A DNA stretch of 35,105 nt, taken from an uncultured Cryomorphaceae bacterium. Lineage in GTDB: Bacteria > Bacteroidota > Bacteroidia > Flavobacteriales > Schleiferiaceae. The stretch spans positions 1-35,105 of the forward strand of contig CAKZNE010000001.1 of the NCBI GenBank assembly GCA_937129395.1, in the 5' to 3' direction. The position numbers were made by a program, and so were the translations under genes. This document shows positions 11,142 through 19,632 of this stretch, piece by piece (the first letter of the stretch is position 1; each line of letters begins with the position of its first letter). The notes beneath the pieces are model-generated. The model made no database searches. It was not told the DNA's origin and saw only the letters and a list, made by a program, of their open reading frames with translations.

Positions 11142-12167
11142 ATGAAAGTCCTTAAAGTAATTGTGATTATTCTTATTGTCCTTTTTGGTGGCTATGCTGC
11201 TTGGATGGCAAGTATTCCTGCTGAATTTAAAATTGAAAGAAGCGCCGAAATTGATGCACCTAGCTCAAAAGTTTATGCTGAAGTTGTGGATTTAACCACT
11301 TGGAAAGAATGGAGTTTTTGGGATCTTATGGATAGCACCAATGTTGTTGAATACCAAGGAACCCCAGGAGCAGTTGGATCCTCCTATACCTGGAAAGGAG
11401 AACAAACCGGTGAAGGAAGGTTTGAAATTACAGCTCTTGAAGAAAACACAAAATTAGACTACTCCATTGAATTTTTAGGCCAAGGTGGTGGAACCGGTGC
11501 CTTTACATTTATCGAAAATTCTGGAAAAACGAATGTTAGCTATTCTTTTGAAATGAAATTTGGTTTCTGGGATAGAATTGGATCCTATTTTATGGAAGGA
11601 ATGATGGGAATGGCTTTTGACTCCAGTCTTGTAAATTTAAAATCTATGATTGAAGCTATGCCAGTTGATAATGGTGGAAACGCTTCTTTTGAATTAATGG
11701 AAAATACCCCAATGGCCTATTATGCTGTTACAGATGAGATTCCTATTTCAGAAATGAATTCTCAATTTTTTGCTTCTGGATTTGCAGAAGTTGGCCAATA
11801 TTTAGGTAAAGAGGCTGCTAATTTAACTGGCGCTCCTTTCGCACTTTACCATGTTTGGGATATGGAAAATGGAATTACCAAAGTTTCCGTAGCATTACCT
11901 GTAAATAGTGAATTGGAAGGAAATGACAGAGTTGTAAAAGGAATGACTCATGAAGGAACTGTTCTTAAAGCAGTGCACATGGGAGATTATGCTGGAACGG
12001 GTGAAGTTCATATGGCAATAGAAACTCATGTAAATTCAAGCGATCTTCAAATTGTTGGATCTCCTTGGGAGGTTTACCTTACTGATCCAGGTTCTGAACC
12101 TGATACAGCTAAATGGGTTACCGAAATTTACTACCCAGTAATGAAAGCGGAAAAGACTGAAGAATAA
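11142..12167 (+). CDS. Membrane-anchored SRPBCC domain plus GyrI-like domain protein
   Basis: A 341-aa protein with one N-terminal membrane segment (VLKVIVIILIVLFGGYAAW) that probably anchors it facing the periplasm. Residues of about 30-170 match the SRPBCC/polyketide-cyclase fold: FKIERSAEIDAPSSKVYAEV, then a W-x-x-W (TTWKEWSFWD) and TYTWKGE-like strands. Residues of about 185-335 look like a GyrI/effector-binding domain (MAYYAVTDEIPISEM, FALYHVWDMENG, VLKAVHMGDYAGTGEVHMAI, and the closing VTEIYYPV). Both folds bind small hydrophobic ligands; the ligand here is unknown. The fusion is known in Bacteroidota. The gene is monocistronic, with its own promoter-like element and terminator. Confidence 0.84.
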   Translation: MKVLKVIVIILIVLFGGYAAWMASIPAEFKIERSAEIDAPSSKVYAEVVDLTTWKEWSFWDLMDSTNVVEYQGTPGAVGSSYTWKGEQTGEGRFEITALEENTKLDYSIEFLGQGGGTGAFTFIENSGKTNVSYSFEMKFGFWDRIGSYFMEGMMGMAFDSSLVNLKSMIEAMPVDNGGNASFELMENTPMAYYAVTDEIPISEMNSQFFASGFAEVGQYLGKEAANLTGAPFALYHVWDMENGITKVSVALPVNSELEGNDRVVKGMTHEGTVLKAVHMGDYAGTGEVHMAIETHVNSSDLQIVGSPWEVYLTDPGSEPDTAKWVTEIYYPVMKAEKTEE

Positions 12168-12193
12168 ATAGCCTAATTTCATCATAACATTTA

Positions 12194-12226
12194 AAAAAGC
12201 TTCCTTTATGGGGAGCTTTTTTTTTG
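12194..12226 (+). terminator. Terminator after the SRPBCC gene
   Basis: Stem AAAAAAGCTTCC / GGGAGCTTTTTT (12194-12205, 12212-12223, one G-T pair), followed by more T. It begins 27 bases after the stop. Confidence 0.85.
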
Positions 12227-12522
12227 CGCCATCCATTCTTTTTGGAAGGATGAGAATATCCTAGTTTCTATTATTAAAATCAAATCCGACCATCAAATTA
12301 AATCAAAACCCATGGCAAATGGTCTTGCGAATGATTCTTTAGACTAACAAACCCTGGGAAGCTTAGTTGAAATTCCCAGGTTAATAAATATGAAAATGTA
12401 CTAAGCGTGATTAAATAGGAATGGATACTACTAGTGCTAACCTCCTGAAAATTGAAAGCGCTAAGCACTTGGCAGCATTCTAATTTAAAGGAATGAAAAG
12501 AAAACACCACAATCCTAAAATC
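12227..12522. other. Gene-free stretch with one orphan inverted repeat
   Basis: No believable gene: the 70-aa ORF at 12298-12510 has no family signal and an odd composition. The only structure noticed is an 8-bp perfect inverted repeat CCTGGGAA / TTCCCAGG (12353-12360, 12373-12380) around a 12-base spacer, with no T run after it. The stretch lies between two convergent terminators. Confidence 0.6.
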
Positions 12523-12570
12523 AAAAAAAATCCCCTTACCAATTAAGGAAAGGGGATTTAAATATTTTCT
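12523..12570 (-). terminator. Terminator of the long envelope operon
   Basis: The minus strand reads AAATCCCCTTTCC-TTAATT-GGTAAGGGGATTTTTTTT: thirteen stem positions with one mismatch, then a T run. It lies just after the PpiD-like gene stop and ends the coaX-to-PpiD series. Confidence 0.85.
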
Positions 12571-12581
12571 TTAATTAAAGT

Positions 12582-14762
12582 CTAATAGAAACTTGCTCTA
12601 CGGTCTTTAATTTTTGCCGCCTCCTTTAAGCTTGTGAAAACTCCACCTCTTACAGTTGGCAAAATATTACTAATCAGCTTAGTTTGCTCTGCTGTATAAT
12701 CAGGAAGTTCTGCTGGGCTAACATGACTTTCGGCTGTTACCACAAACACACCTCTAATTCCAACAATTGGTTGTGAAAGTGTATTTAATTCCACTGTGCT
12801 TAGGGCACCTACAACTTTAGGTTCTGTTCCATAACCACTAATAACCGCACCAGAGAAATTTACTACTTGGTCCTTTACCGAAGTGTTTAATGCTGAAGCC
12901 AATTCGTTGATGTTTGTTGCATTAAGTTTTGCTTCATTAATTTTCTTGGTAAGAATTTCTGCTTTCTTTTCTAGAATTACTTGTTTTTTAACCTCTTCTT
13001 CAACAGAAGCTAAATCTGCCAATCCTTCTTCTTTTTTACTTGTAAGGATAGTAACTGCAAAAGTTGAAGTAGTACTATTTGGTTGAAACAATTGGATATC
13101 ACCAACCTTAGTTTCTTCCTCATAAGTCCATTTTACAATATCTCTAGCATCTGGGCCAATTCCAGAAATATTTTCTTGGAATTCTGAAATGTTTGTAATT
13201 GGACGAACTAAATAGGAACCTTCCTCTGCTTTTGCTCTAAACTCATCTATGGAAGTGATATTGGAAGCAAACTTACTGGCTTCATCATAAAAGATATTAT
13301 AAGTTTCGTCACTTATTTCCACCTTACGGCTAATAGTAACCAACTCTATGGCTTCAGACTTTTCTCCATGACTTAACACTTCAATGATATGGAATCCAAA
13401 TGGAGAAGGAACCAATTTGATGGATCCAGGATCATTGTTGAAACAGAAATCGGAAAATGCTTTAACCATTGTTTTATCGTCAAACTTGGCCAATTTACCT
13501 CCGTTAATGGCAGATTGGCTATCATCTGAATTGGTTTTAGCCAATGCTGCAAAAAGTGAAGTATCTGCTTTAACAGCTTCCAATAAACTATCAGCTAATA
13601 TTTTTGCCTCTTCATAAGTTCTTTCGGTATTGGCTCTTTGTGCTCCAACGTAGCTTAACAAAATATGACGAGATTCTGCCGAATCTGGTAGTACTTTTCT
13701 ATCCGTTAATTTGGTTAAACGGTAATAATCACCATCTAAATAAGGCCCTTTGATATATCCTGTATCCTGATCAAATATAGTACTGTCCAATGGAGCAGGA
13801 ATATTTGATTTTCTATAAAAAGATGGGTAGGTCGGTAATTCACTATTGCTCATGGCAAAAGAAGAATCGTCCTTAGTTGTAATAAAGGAATCGAAAGTAT
13901 CACCTCTTACAATTGCAGGTTCTAATAATTTTTGGAGATCAGATTTTGCTTCATCCAAATCTTCTTGGGAAGCAACCACTGAAAAGTTTACAAACTCAAT
14001 ACCACGGCTTTGCTCAGTTTGAAAATCCTCCTTGTGGTCATTCAAGTAATTTTGTAGGTCTTGATTACTTACCTCAATAGTTGAATCTGCAATTGAACTA
14101 AATTCTTGAACTAAAAATTTTCCTGTTGAAGAATTATTTTCCATTTCATAATTGATCTTCACCAAATTTTTTGGGTAGTACAATCCTTTTTCAATGGAAG
14201 TGGTATATTTTCTACTTCTAGTGTCCTCGATTGTTCCGTCTTCAAAGTTCAACCAGTTTTCGTATTCTTTTCTTGCATTTTCATCAGATCCACTATTTGC
14301 TTTTATATCGCTGATGTATGCTTGCATCTTGGCTTCGCTAAACGTCTGGCTCACCTCATCCTTAAATCCTGGAGCATTCTGAATATTCGGATTGGATTTT
14401 AATCTTTCATATAATTCTTCAGAAGTACATTCAAACCCTAATTCTTCATATTGGGATTCCAAAATTTCCTCAGAAATCAACTTATTCCAAACACCATCCA
14501 CGATTTGCATCTGGGTAAAGTTGGTGTTTTGTCCGTTTTGTTGTTGTGATTGTTTTACCAAGATTTCATAGGCGGTCATTTCCCTTGAAAACTCTGTTAT
14601 TTCAATTGTTCTACCATTGATTTTACCAACAACAGCAGCATCTCCTCTAAAGATTGAATTTCCATTTCCTAATAAATCACCTAAGACAAATGCTACAATT
14701 GCAAATCCAATGATTCCTACTAATAATCCTGAACGTCTCCGTATGCGCTCTAATTCCGCCAT
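12582..14762 (-). CDS. PpiD/SurA-type peptidyl-prolyl isomerase, membrane anchored
   Basis: Periplasmic foldase that assists exported and outer-membrane proteins. The ORF opens at 14807, but the ATG at 14760-14762 (MAELERIRRRSG) is preferred: it gives the short basic cytoplasmic tail followed by one membrane helix (LLVGIIGFAIVAFVLGDLL), the PpiD topology. The 15 extra residues break that topology. Next come a SurA-N-like region (VGKINGRTIEITEF) and a parvulin rotamase domain at about 330-445 (ESRHILLSYVG, then INGGKLAKFDDKTMVKAFSDF and PFGFHIIEVL). A degenerate second half without a clear active domain follows. The length, 726 aa, suits Bacteroidota PpiD homologues. It is the last gene of the envelope operon, 72 bases after the CNNM gene. 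Confidence 0.88.
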   Translation of the reverse strand: MAELERIRRRSGLLVGIIGFAIVAFVLGDLLGNGNSIFRGDAAVVGKINGRTIEITEFSREMTAYEILVKQSQQQNGQNTNFTQMQIVDGVWNKLISEEILESQYEELGFECTSEELYERLKSNPNIQNAPGFKDEVSQTFSEAKMQAYISDIKANSGSDENARKEYENWLNFEDGTIEDTRSRKYTTSIEKGLYYPKNLVKINYEMENNSSTGKFLVQEFSSIADSTIEVSNQDLQNYLNDHKEDFQTEQSRGIEFVNFSVVASQEDLDEAKSDLQKLLEPAIVRGDTFDSFITTKDDSSFAMSNSELPTYPSFYRKSNIPAPLDSTIFDQDTGYIKGPYLDGDYYRLTKLTDRKVLPDSAESRHILLSYVGAQRANTERTYEEAKILADSLLEAVKADTSLFAALAKTNSDDSQSAINGGKLAKFDDKTMVKAFSDFCFNNDPGSIKLVPSPFGFHIIEVLSHGEKSEAIELVTISRKVEISDETYNIFYDEASKFASNITSIDEFRAKAEEGSYLVRPITNISEFQENISGIGPDARDIVKWTYEEETKVGDIQLFQPNSTTSTFAVTILTSKKEEGLADLASVEEEVKKQVILEKKAEILTKKINEAKLNATNINELASALNTSVKDQVVNFSGAVISGYGTEPKVVGALSTVELNTLSQPIVGIRGVFVVTAESHVSPAELPDYTAEQTKLISNILPTVRGGVFTSLKEAAKIKDRRASFY

Positions 14763-14810
14763 AACAAAAAATAAATTTAAGTCTGCGAATATACAATTGT
14801 CAATCAAAAG

Positions 14811-14835
14811 AATAAACCTCTATTTAAGGTTTATT
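14811..14835 (-). terminator. Weak hairpin between the CNNM gene and the PpiD-like gene
   Basis: Perfect 9-bp A+T-rich stem AATAAACCT / AGGTTTATT with a 7-base loop, directly after the CNNM stop codon; the minus-strand tail is only CTTTTG. It could be a partial terminator or a mRNA 3' stabiliser. Downstream transcription of the PpiD-like gene may partly read through it. Confidence 0.35.
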
Positions 14836-16088
14836 TAGTCTTCGGAAATACGTAGCCTTATTGTGTTGATTTTAGACTCTGAAACGTCTTCCACCACAAA
14901 GACAAATGGTGGCAAATGAAATTCTTCTCCTTGAGGCGGAATGCTTTCTAAATAATTGATTACCAAGCCTCCTAACGTACTGTAATTTTCAGATTCTGGA
15001 AGTTTTAGGTCGTATTTAATATTCAAATAATCAATTTCTTGTCGAGCTGATAATCGGTATTCGGTATCTGTAATTCGATCTTCAATTAAATCTTCTGTAT
15101 CATGTTCATCGTCAATTTCGCCAAAAAGCTCTTCAACAATGTCCTCCATCGTAACCAAACCGGATGTTCCTCCAAATTCATCCAGCACTACAGCAATACT
15201 TCTTCTTTCGCGAATTAATAAGTTTAAAATCTCATTAGCAGGCATGCTTTCTGGTATAAAACTTACTGGTCTTAAAATAGATTTTATATCCTTTGGCTTT
15301 TTAAAAAGCTCAAAACTGTGGGTGTAACCAATAATATTATCTACAGAATCTTTATAAATCAGGATCTTACTTAAACTGGATTCTATAAAACTATCCTTTA
15401 GTTCATTTATTCCCAGGCTTGAGTCCAATGCTACAATCTCAGTTCGTGGAATCATAAACTCCCTAGCCTTGATTTCATTAAACTCCAGTGCGTTTTTAAA
15501 AATTTGAATCTCGGTATCTACTTCATCTTCATTAGGAACAAAAGCATCCGTTCTTTCCTTAACATAATTATCGAGGTCTACCTTATTAAATACAGATTCG
15601 GCTTCTTTGGGATTGGCTTTGAGAATGTATTTTAAAACAAAATTGGAAATCACAACCATTAAGCTTACCACTGGATAAAACAGATAATAGAAAAATGTGC
15701 TTGGTATGGCAAAAATTTGCAAGTACCATGTTGGGTTTGTGTTAAAAATCGCTTTTGGTAAAAATTCGGCAAGAACCAATATCACCACAGTACTAATAAA
15801 GGTTTGTATAATTAGCACCCCAACAGTCAATTCCCCTGTAAATAAAGGGCTTAACAGCTCAGGCATAAACAAACCGTAAATAACTAGTGCTACATTGTTG
15901 CCTACTAACATAGCCGCAATAAAACGAGCTGGTCTTTTAATAAGCTTGCTAATAATCTGGTAGGAAAAGACTCCTTTCTTGTTTTCTACCTCAATGTGAA
16001 ATCTATTGGAAGACACATAGGCAATTTCAATTCCAGAAAAAAGTGCTGAAAAAAGCAGGGAAAGAATAATATAACCGATAAGGGTCAT
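14835..16088 (-). CDS. CNNM/CorC-type membrane protein (DUF21, CBS pair, CorC_HlyC)
   Basis: A 417-aa inner-membrane protein of the family often annotated 'hemolysin', now linked to magnesium or cation transport. Residues 1 to about 160 form a DUF21/CNNM membrane domain (LSLLFSALFSGIEIAYVSSNR, four hydrophobic segments). A CBS pair follows at about 200-320 (FMIPRTEIVALDS, then RRSIAVVLDEFGGTSGLVT), then the acidic LFGEIDDEHD and a CorC_HlyC domain to the end. The ATGA overlap at 16085-16088 couples it to the 69-aa protein upstream. GldE of gliding bacteria belongs to this family, but nothing here singles that out, and no other gld gene is present. Confidence 0.9.
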   Translation of the reverse strand: MTLIGYIILSLLFSALFSGIEIAYVSSNRFHIEVENKKGVFSYQIISKLIKRPARFIAAMLVGNNVALVIYGLFMPELLSPLFTGELTVGVLIIQTFISTVVILVLAEFLPKAIFNTNPTWYLQIFAIPSTFFYYLFYPVVSLMVVISNFVLKYILKANPKEAESVFNKVDLDNYVKERTDAFVPNEDEVDTEIQIFKNALEFNEIKAREFMIPRTEIVALDSSLGINELKDSFIESSLSKILIYKDSVDNIIGYTHSFELFKKPKDIKSILRPVSFIPESMPANEILNLLIRERRSIAVVLDEFGGTSGLVTMEDIVEELFGEIDDEHDTEDLIEDRITDTEYRLSARQEIDYLNIKYDLKLPESENYSTLGGLVINYLESIPPQGEEFHLPPFVFVVEDVSESKINTIRLRISED

Positions 16089-16294
16089 TCTTGATTTTTA
16101 AGTTTTTCCTCCTGTCGTTGTTCCATTTTAAGTCTTGTTTTCCGTCTAAAGAAATACATAAAAACCCCGACAGATAGGGAAAGATAAAACAAATTTGTAC
16201 CACCTTCAACATTCCACAAACGAATTATCTCATATAGGGATGCTGCAATTACAAACAGCCACATATATTCTACAATTTTAATCGCTTTTCTCAT
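16085..16294 (-). CDS. Small two-helix membrane protein, translationally coupled
   Basis: A 69-aa protein of unknown function. It has two hydrophobic segments (EYMWLFVIAASLYEIIRLW and FYLSLSVGVFMYFF) joined by a short loop with VEGGTN, then a very basic and charged tail (RRKTRLKMEQRQEEKLKNQE). It is believed real because its frame overlaps lptC by 17 bases at its start and the CNNM gene by the 4-base ATGA at its end, with membrane-protein composition throughout. The similarly sized opposite overlap ORF at 16027-16212 is in another frame and is a shadow. Its position suggests a role with the CNNM protein or the Lpt bridge, but this is inference from context only. Confidence 0.8.
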   Translation of the reverse strand: MRKAIKIVEYMWLFVIAASLYEIIRLWNVEGGTNLFYLSLSVGVFMYFFRRKTRLKMEQRQEEKLKNQE

Positions 16295-16850
16295 CCTCTT
16301 TTAAATTAATGGTCCCTATAATATCTTTTATCTGGTAATCTGTAAAATCTTGGTTGGCCTCAAATCCATTGCCCTCAATAATTTTATCTGGCGTTGTAAT
16401 TTTCACATAGGCATCAGAATAAATCAATCCTTTTCTTTGATCCCAATACATGAGTTCCGTGTTAATTTGTTCTCCCATTTTATTCACAACTACCACATTT
16501 CCTTTTGACTCCCAAATTTGGGTGTTCATCATTTGTTTGGCATAATTGGCCCTCATTCGAGAATTCTCATTTCCCGCAACATCGTAGAAATTTACATTGA
16601 TGGTGTTGGGAAACAACCGATAAGGCTTTTCGAGTTGTGAATAGGTTTCTGCTCTTGGTGCTGTTAATTTCAATCGTGTAAAACTGCTATCAGAATATTC
16701 CAAAACCAAATTTTCTTGAATTTCCATTGGACTTTTATCCGCAGACCCCAGTTTTTTCACCTCCCCCAAATCATTTTCGCAAGAAGACAAAAAAAGCATC
16801 ATTGCCAAGAAGGCAATGATGCTTTTAAAACTTATTTTCTTAAATATCAT
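16278..16850 (-). CDS. lptC: LPS export periplasmic protein LptC (lipoprotein form)
   Basis: A component of the Lpt bridge that moves LPS from the inner membrane toward the outer membrane. The 190-aa protein starts with a signal peptide and a lipobox LSSC (Cys24), so the Bacteroidota form is lipid-anchored instead of having an N-terminal membrane helix. The rest is the LptC beta-jellyroll pattern: MEIQENLVLEYSDSS, LTAPRAETY, YPPGI-like INVNFYDVAGN, then IWESKGNVVVVNKMGEQINTELMYWDQRKGLIYSD and the closing GNGFEANQDFTDYQIKDI. The phrase L.W......I.S...V.I......I.G.GFE is diagnostic of the family. It starts two bases after the TPR gene ends and overlaps the next gene. Confidence 0.93.
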   Translation of the reverse strand: MIFKKISFKSIIAFLAMMLFLSSCENDLGEVKKLGSADKSPMEIQENLVLEYSDSSFTRLKLTAPRAETYSQLEKPYRLFPNTINVNFYDVAGNENSRMRANYAKQMMNTQIWESKGNVVVVNKMGEQINTELMYWDQRKGLIYSDAYVKITTPDKIIEGNGFEANQDFTDYQIKDIIGTINLKEDEKSD

Positions 16851-16852
16851 TA

Positions 16853-18283
16853 TTAGTAAAAGGTCATCGTAATGGTTTCATTAATCCAACAACCGATGGT
16901 GTATTTGTCGCCTTCAACATAACCCAATTCAAAGGCAATCCCCTTACCTGGAATCTGCCCTTTGTAAATTGCAATATATTTATTGGCCTTTTTACTTACA
17001 CTAGGGTCAATACTCTTTGCATAGTTTAATTTATCAATAGCCGCCCAATAAACTGCTTTTTTCTCAACTACATTGGTTCCACATTTTCCATCTGCTAAAG
17101 CATAAACCTGAGCCAATAAAATATAAGGCTGACCCCAATCTCTTCTTTTAGAAATGGAAACCATAATATTGGACTTGGCCTTTGGTAGGTTTCCTAATTT
17201 GGTAGCATAAATTCCTCCAATTGTTAAATAATCTTTGGCGGCCTTCTTAGGATCTACTTCCTTGCTTCCAGCTTCTGTAAAATATCCTACAGCCTTTGAA
17301 AATTCTCCATTTTTATAGGCCAATTTACCCATTGCTCTAGCGGCATCAATGGAAGGTTCAATAGCATATAAGGCTTCTGCAATTTTAAAGAAAACTGGAG
17401 TTTCAGTACAATCCTCATCTTCTCCTTCTTCATTTTCCCTTTCCTTCAATAACATTTTAGAAGCACGTTTCAACCAAACTACATCAGTTTTATGCTCTTC
17501 AAAAGTTTCCTCATTATAAATGGTGTATAACCTTTTGCAAGTAGCAATTTTTCCAATAATTTTATTCGCATTGGACTCTACACTTTCGTATCTCGCCAAC
17601 TCTCTTTTAGATTTTGCCAATAACTTTTGCTCCTTCGCGGTAAGATTTGCAGAAGTTGTATCCTCACTTTGGGCACTTAATTTCGTAATTGTTGCATTAA
17701 GAATATTGTTGTTTACTTCAATTCCCTCCACCACAATTCCATAGGCGTCGAAAACATCAGCAACGGAAAACACTTTTTCGTTAAACAGTCTGGCAGAAAC
17801 TCCAAAAAGGCCATTGTAAAATGCTGCTCCTTGTTCTTGACCACCAATTTCTAAAGCTTTTGTGAAAATATCGTAAATCTCTTGGTTCGTTCCTCTGCGG
17901 TACTTCATCATGTCTAAGGCTTTTAATCCTAAAACATAATCTTCTTTTCCTGGAAAGTAAACCAGTCTGTTATCATAAACCTCCAAAAGAAGATCTATAT
18001 ACTTATTCATGGTTACAGAATCCTTAGCTTTCTTTGCCTTTTTTATTTGATGCTTGACAAGCTTTGGTCCGTAAACAAAATTATTTTTCGAAGATTGAGG
18101 GCAGATTTCATATACTACTTTCCATGCAACGATAGCCGTATCGATTTCCTTATTCTTAATTTGATCGTTGTAAATTATTAGATTCTCATGGCATCTAACA
18201 CTATCAGTTCCATATTTGGATTGGGCCTGACCGACATAACTAAAACCTAAGGTGGCAACAATTATCCAAAGTAACTTTCTCAT
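16853..18283 (-). CDS. Exported TPR-like protein
   Basis: A 476-aa protein with a signal peptide (MRKLLWIIVATLGFSYVGQAQ) and no later membrane segment, so probably periplasmic. The sequence is helical with tetratricopeptide-like features. Examples are the stretch FFKIAEALYAIEPSIDAARAMGKLAYKNGEFSKAVGYFTEAGS, the repeat-like A.DYLTIGGIYATKLGNLPKAKS, and a final helix region with WGQPYILLAQVYALAD. Cysteines occur in pairs far apart (CGTNV, CWINE), which is compatible with disulfides. Such proteins commonly act as scaffolds for envelope complexes. Its place between an outer-membrane barrel and LptC suggests outer-membrane biogenesis, but the partner is not known. Confidence 0.82.
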   Translation of the reverse strand: MRKLLWIIVATLGFSYVGQAQSKYGTDSVRCHENLIIYNDQIKNKEIDTAIVAWKVVYEICPQSSKNNFVYGPKLVKHQIKKAKKAKDSVTMNKYIDLLLEVYDNRLVYFPGKEDYVLGLKALDMMKYRRGTNQEIYDIFTKALEIGGQEQGAAFYNGLFGVSARLFNEKVFSVADVFDAYGIVVEGIEVNNNILNATITKLSAQSEDTTSANLTAKEQKLLAKSKRELARYESVESNANKIIGKIATCKRLYTIYNEETFEEHKTDVVWLKRASKMLLKERENEEGEDEDCTETPVFFKIAEALYAIEPSIDAARAMGKLAYKNGEFSKAVGYFTEAGSKEVDPKKAAKDYLTIGGIYATKLGNLPKAKSNIMVSISKRRDWGQPYILLAQVYALADGKCGTNVVEKKAVYWAAIDKLNYAKSIDPSVSKKANKYIAIYKGQIPGKGIAFELGYVEGDKYTIGCWINETITMTFY

Positions 18284-18297
18284 TTTTCTTCTCTCTT

Positions 18298-19632
18298 TTA
18301 TCTGTATTTATATTTAATGAACCATTTATCATTTAGGGTTAATCCCAAATAGAAGTTCAGGTATGTTTCTTGAATTAAACCATTATTGGTGGTTCCTCTT
18401 CGTCCTATAACTAATCCTGTATTTATGGTATTTACTCTAACAACTCCTGGAACATTGCTCCTTCTAACGGGTATCCCCATTCCAAAAGTCATTCCATAAT
18501 TCATAATGTCGGAGTTGTTTACATTATAAGGAGTTTTTTCAAAAAATCCACCAAAGCGATATTGAATTGAGGAGCCAAATGATCTGCTTTTTTTAAGTCG
18601 ATCAAAAGTTTCTACTGGAATAAAATATCCGCCTAGCTCGGCTTTATAACCGTCAACCATATTGGTATTGCTACCATCAAAGTTTTTAAATTCCGAGCCA
18701 TTATACAAATGGAAATCTGCATTTATTACCCAGGCATGATTTCCATTGTAAAGGGATTTTTTTCTTTTCCCATAAGATATCCCAAAACCAAATTCACTTG
18801 GTAGTGTAATTTCAGAATCTATTGAATTTGATGTAGCAGTGCTGTCAATTGGAGATTCAAATCCTGGTTGACCAATAAACGTGTAGGAATAATTCCCCAC
18901 AGTTGAATTTAAATTCATTGAATTGGAATAAGTAAAACCCAATCCCAATTCACGATCGTCTTTTAGATCGTGAACATATTGCCCACCAAAAGAAAAATAG
19001 GCTCCACGGATATTGGCTCTTTCTTGAACCTTAGAATTGTAAAATTTGGAGTTGTCCCAAATAACGTATTGACTTTCCTCAACTCTTCCGAAAACAAATG
19101 AGCTATTTACACCGAGTGAAAGCCCCTTTGCGACCTCAAATGAATTACCAAGGAAAAATTGATTTAATCCACCGTTTCCACTTGTTTGTCGGCTCACCGT
19201 TTGATCTACAACCTGTGTTGTGGAAGAAATACTGTAACCTTTAAAACTATAAGGCTGTAATCCGATAGCTGCTCCCCACCAGTCCTTTACAGGAACTCCA
19301 AAGGCAAAATACCTTAATCCGGCACTACCATTTTTTTCCAAATAATCTGGATTCAATTGCTTTTGTTGAATCGATGATCCTTGAAAACCAATTTCAAAAG
19401 TTGTGAGATCCAAAGCTGAATAGGATGCTGGATTTAAAAAGTTGATATTGGTATTATCGAAAAACCCAAGATTTGCTCCAGCGTAACCTTGAGCGGCGCT
19501 ATAAGCGTTGTTGTACAAATCCCCTACCCCAATTTTTGAATAGGGTGAGACAGAAGTAATCTGCGCTTGAAGTTGGGAAATAATTAAAATAAAAAAGGGG
19601 ACAAAAAATATCCCTCTAAAGCCTTTCTGCAT
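18298..19632 (-). CDS. Outer-membrane beta-barrel protein (FadL/OmpP1-like group)
   Basis: A 444-aa exported protein with the signal peptide FVPFFILIISQLQAQ. The mature start ITSVSPYSKIGVGDLYNNAYSAAQGYAGANLGFFDNTNINFLNPASYSALDLTTFEIG is the pattern of Bacteroidota proteins related to FadL/PorV-type barrels: NP-A-S-Y followed by alternating hydrophobic strands. Aromatic-rich strands continue through the protein, and it ends LGLTLNDKWFIKYKYR, a typical last strand. It overlaps coaX by 17 bases and is followed 14 bases later by the TPR gene. It may transport hydrophobic compounds or act as a structural barrel; the sequence does not decide. Confidence 0.85.
   Translation of the reverse strand: MQKGFRGIFFVPFFILIISQLQAQITSVSPYSKIGVGDLYNNAYSAAQGYAGANLGFFDNTNINFLNPASYSALDLTTFEIGFQGSSIQQKQLNPDYLEKNGSAGLRYFAFGVPVKDWWGAAIGLQPYSFKGYSISSTTQVVDQTVSRQTSGNGGLNQFFLGNSFEVAKGLSLGVNSSFVFGRVEESQYVIWDNSKFYNSKVQERANIRGAYFSFGGQYVHDLKDDRELGLGFTYSNSMNLNSTVGNYSYTFIGQPGFESPIDSTATSNSIDSEITLPSEFGFGISYGKRKKSLYNGNHAWVINADFHLYNGSEFKNFDGSNTNMVDGYKAELGGYFIPVETFDRLKKSRSFGSSIQYRFGGFFEKTPYNVNNSDIMNYGMTFGMGIPVRRSNVPGVVRVNTINTGLVIGRRGTTNNGLIQETYLNFYLGLTLNDKWFIKYKYR

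Noticed and set aside
12298-12510. 70-aa ORF in the gap before the PpiD-like terminator
   Set aside because: Low-complexity Ser/Leu/Phe content, no neighbour on that strand that it fits, and it spans the orphan inverted repeat.
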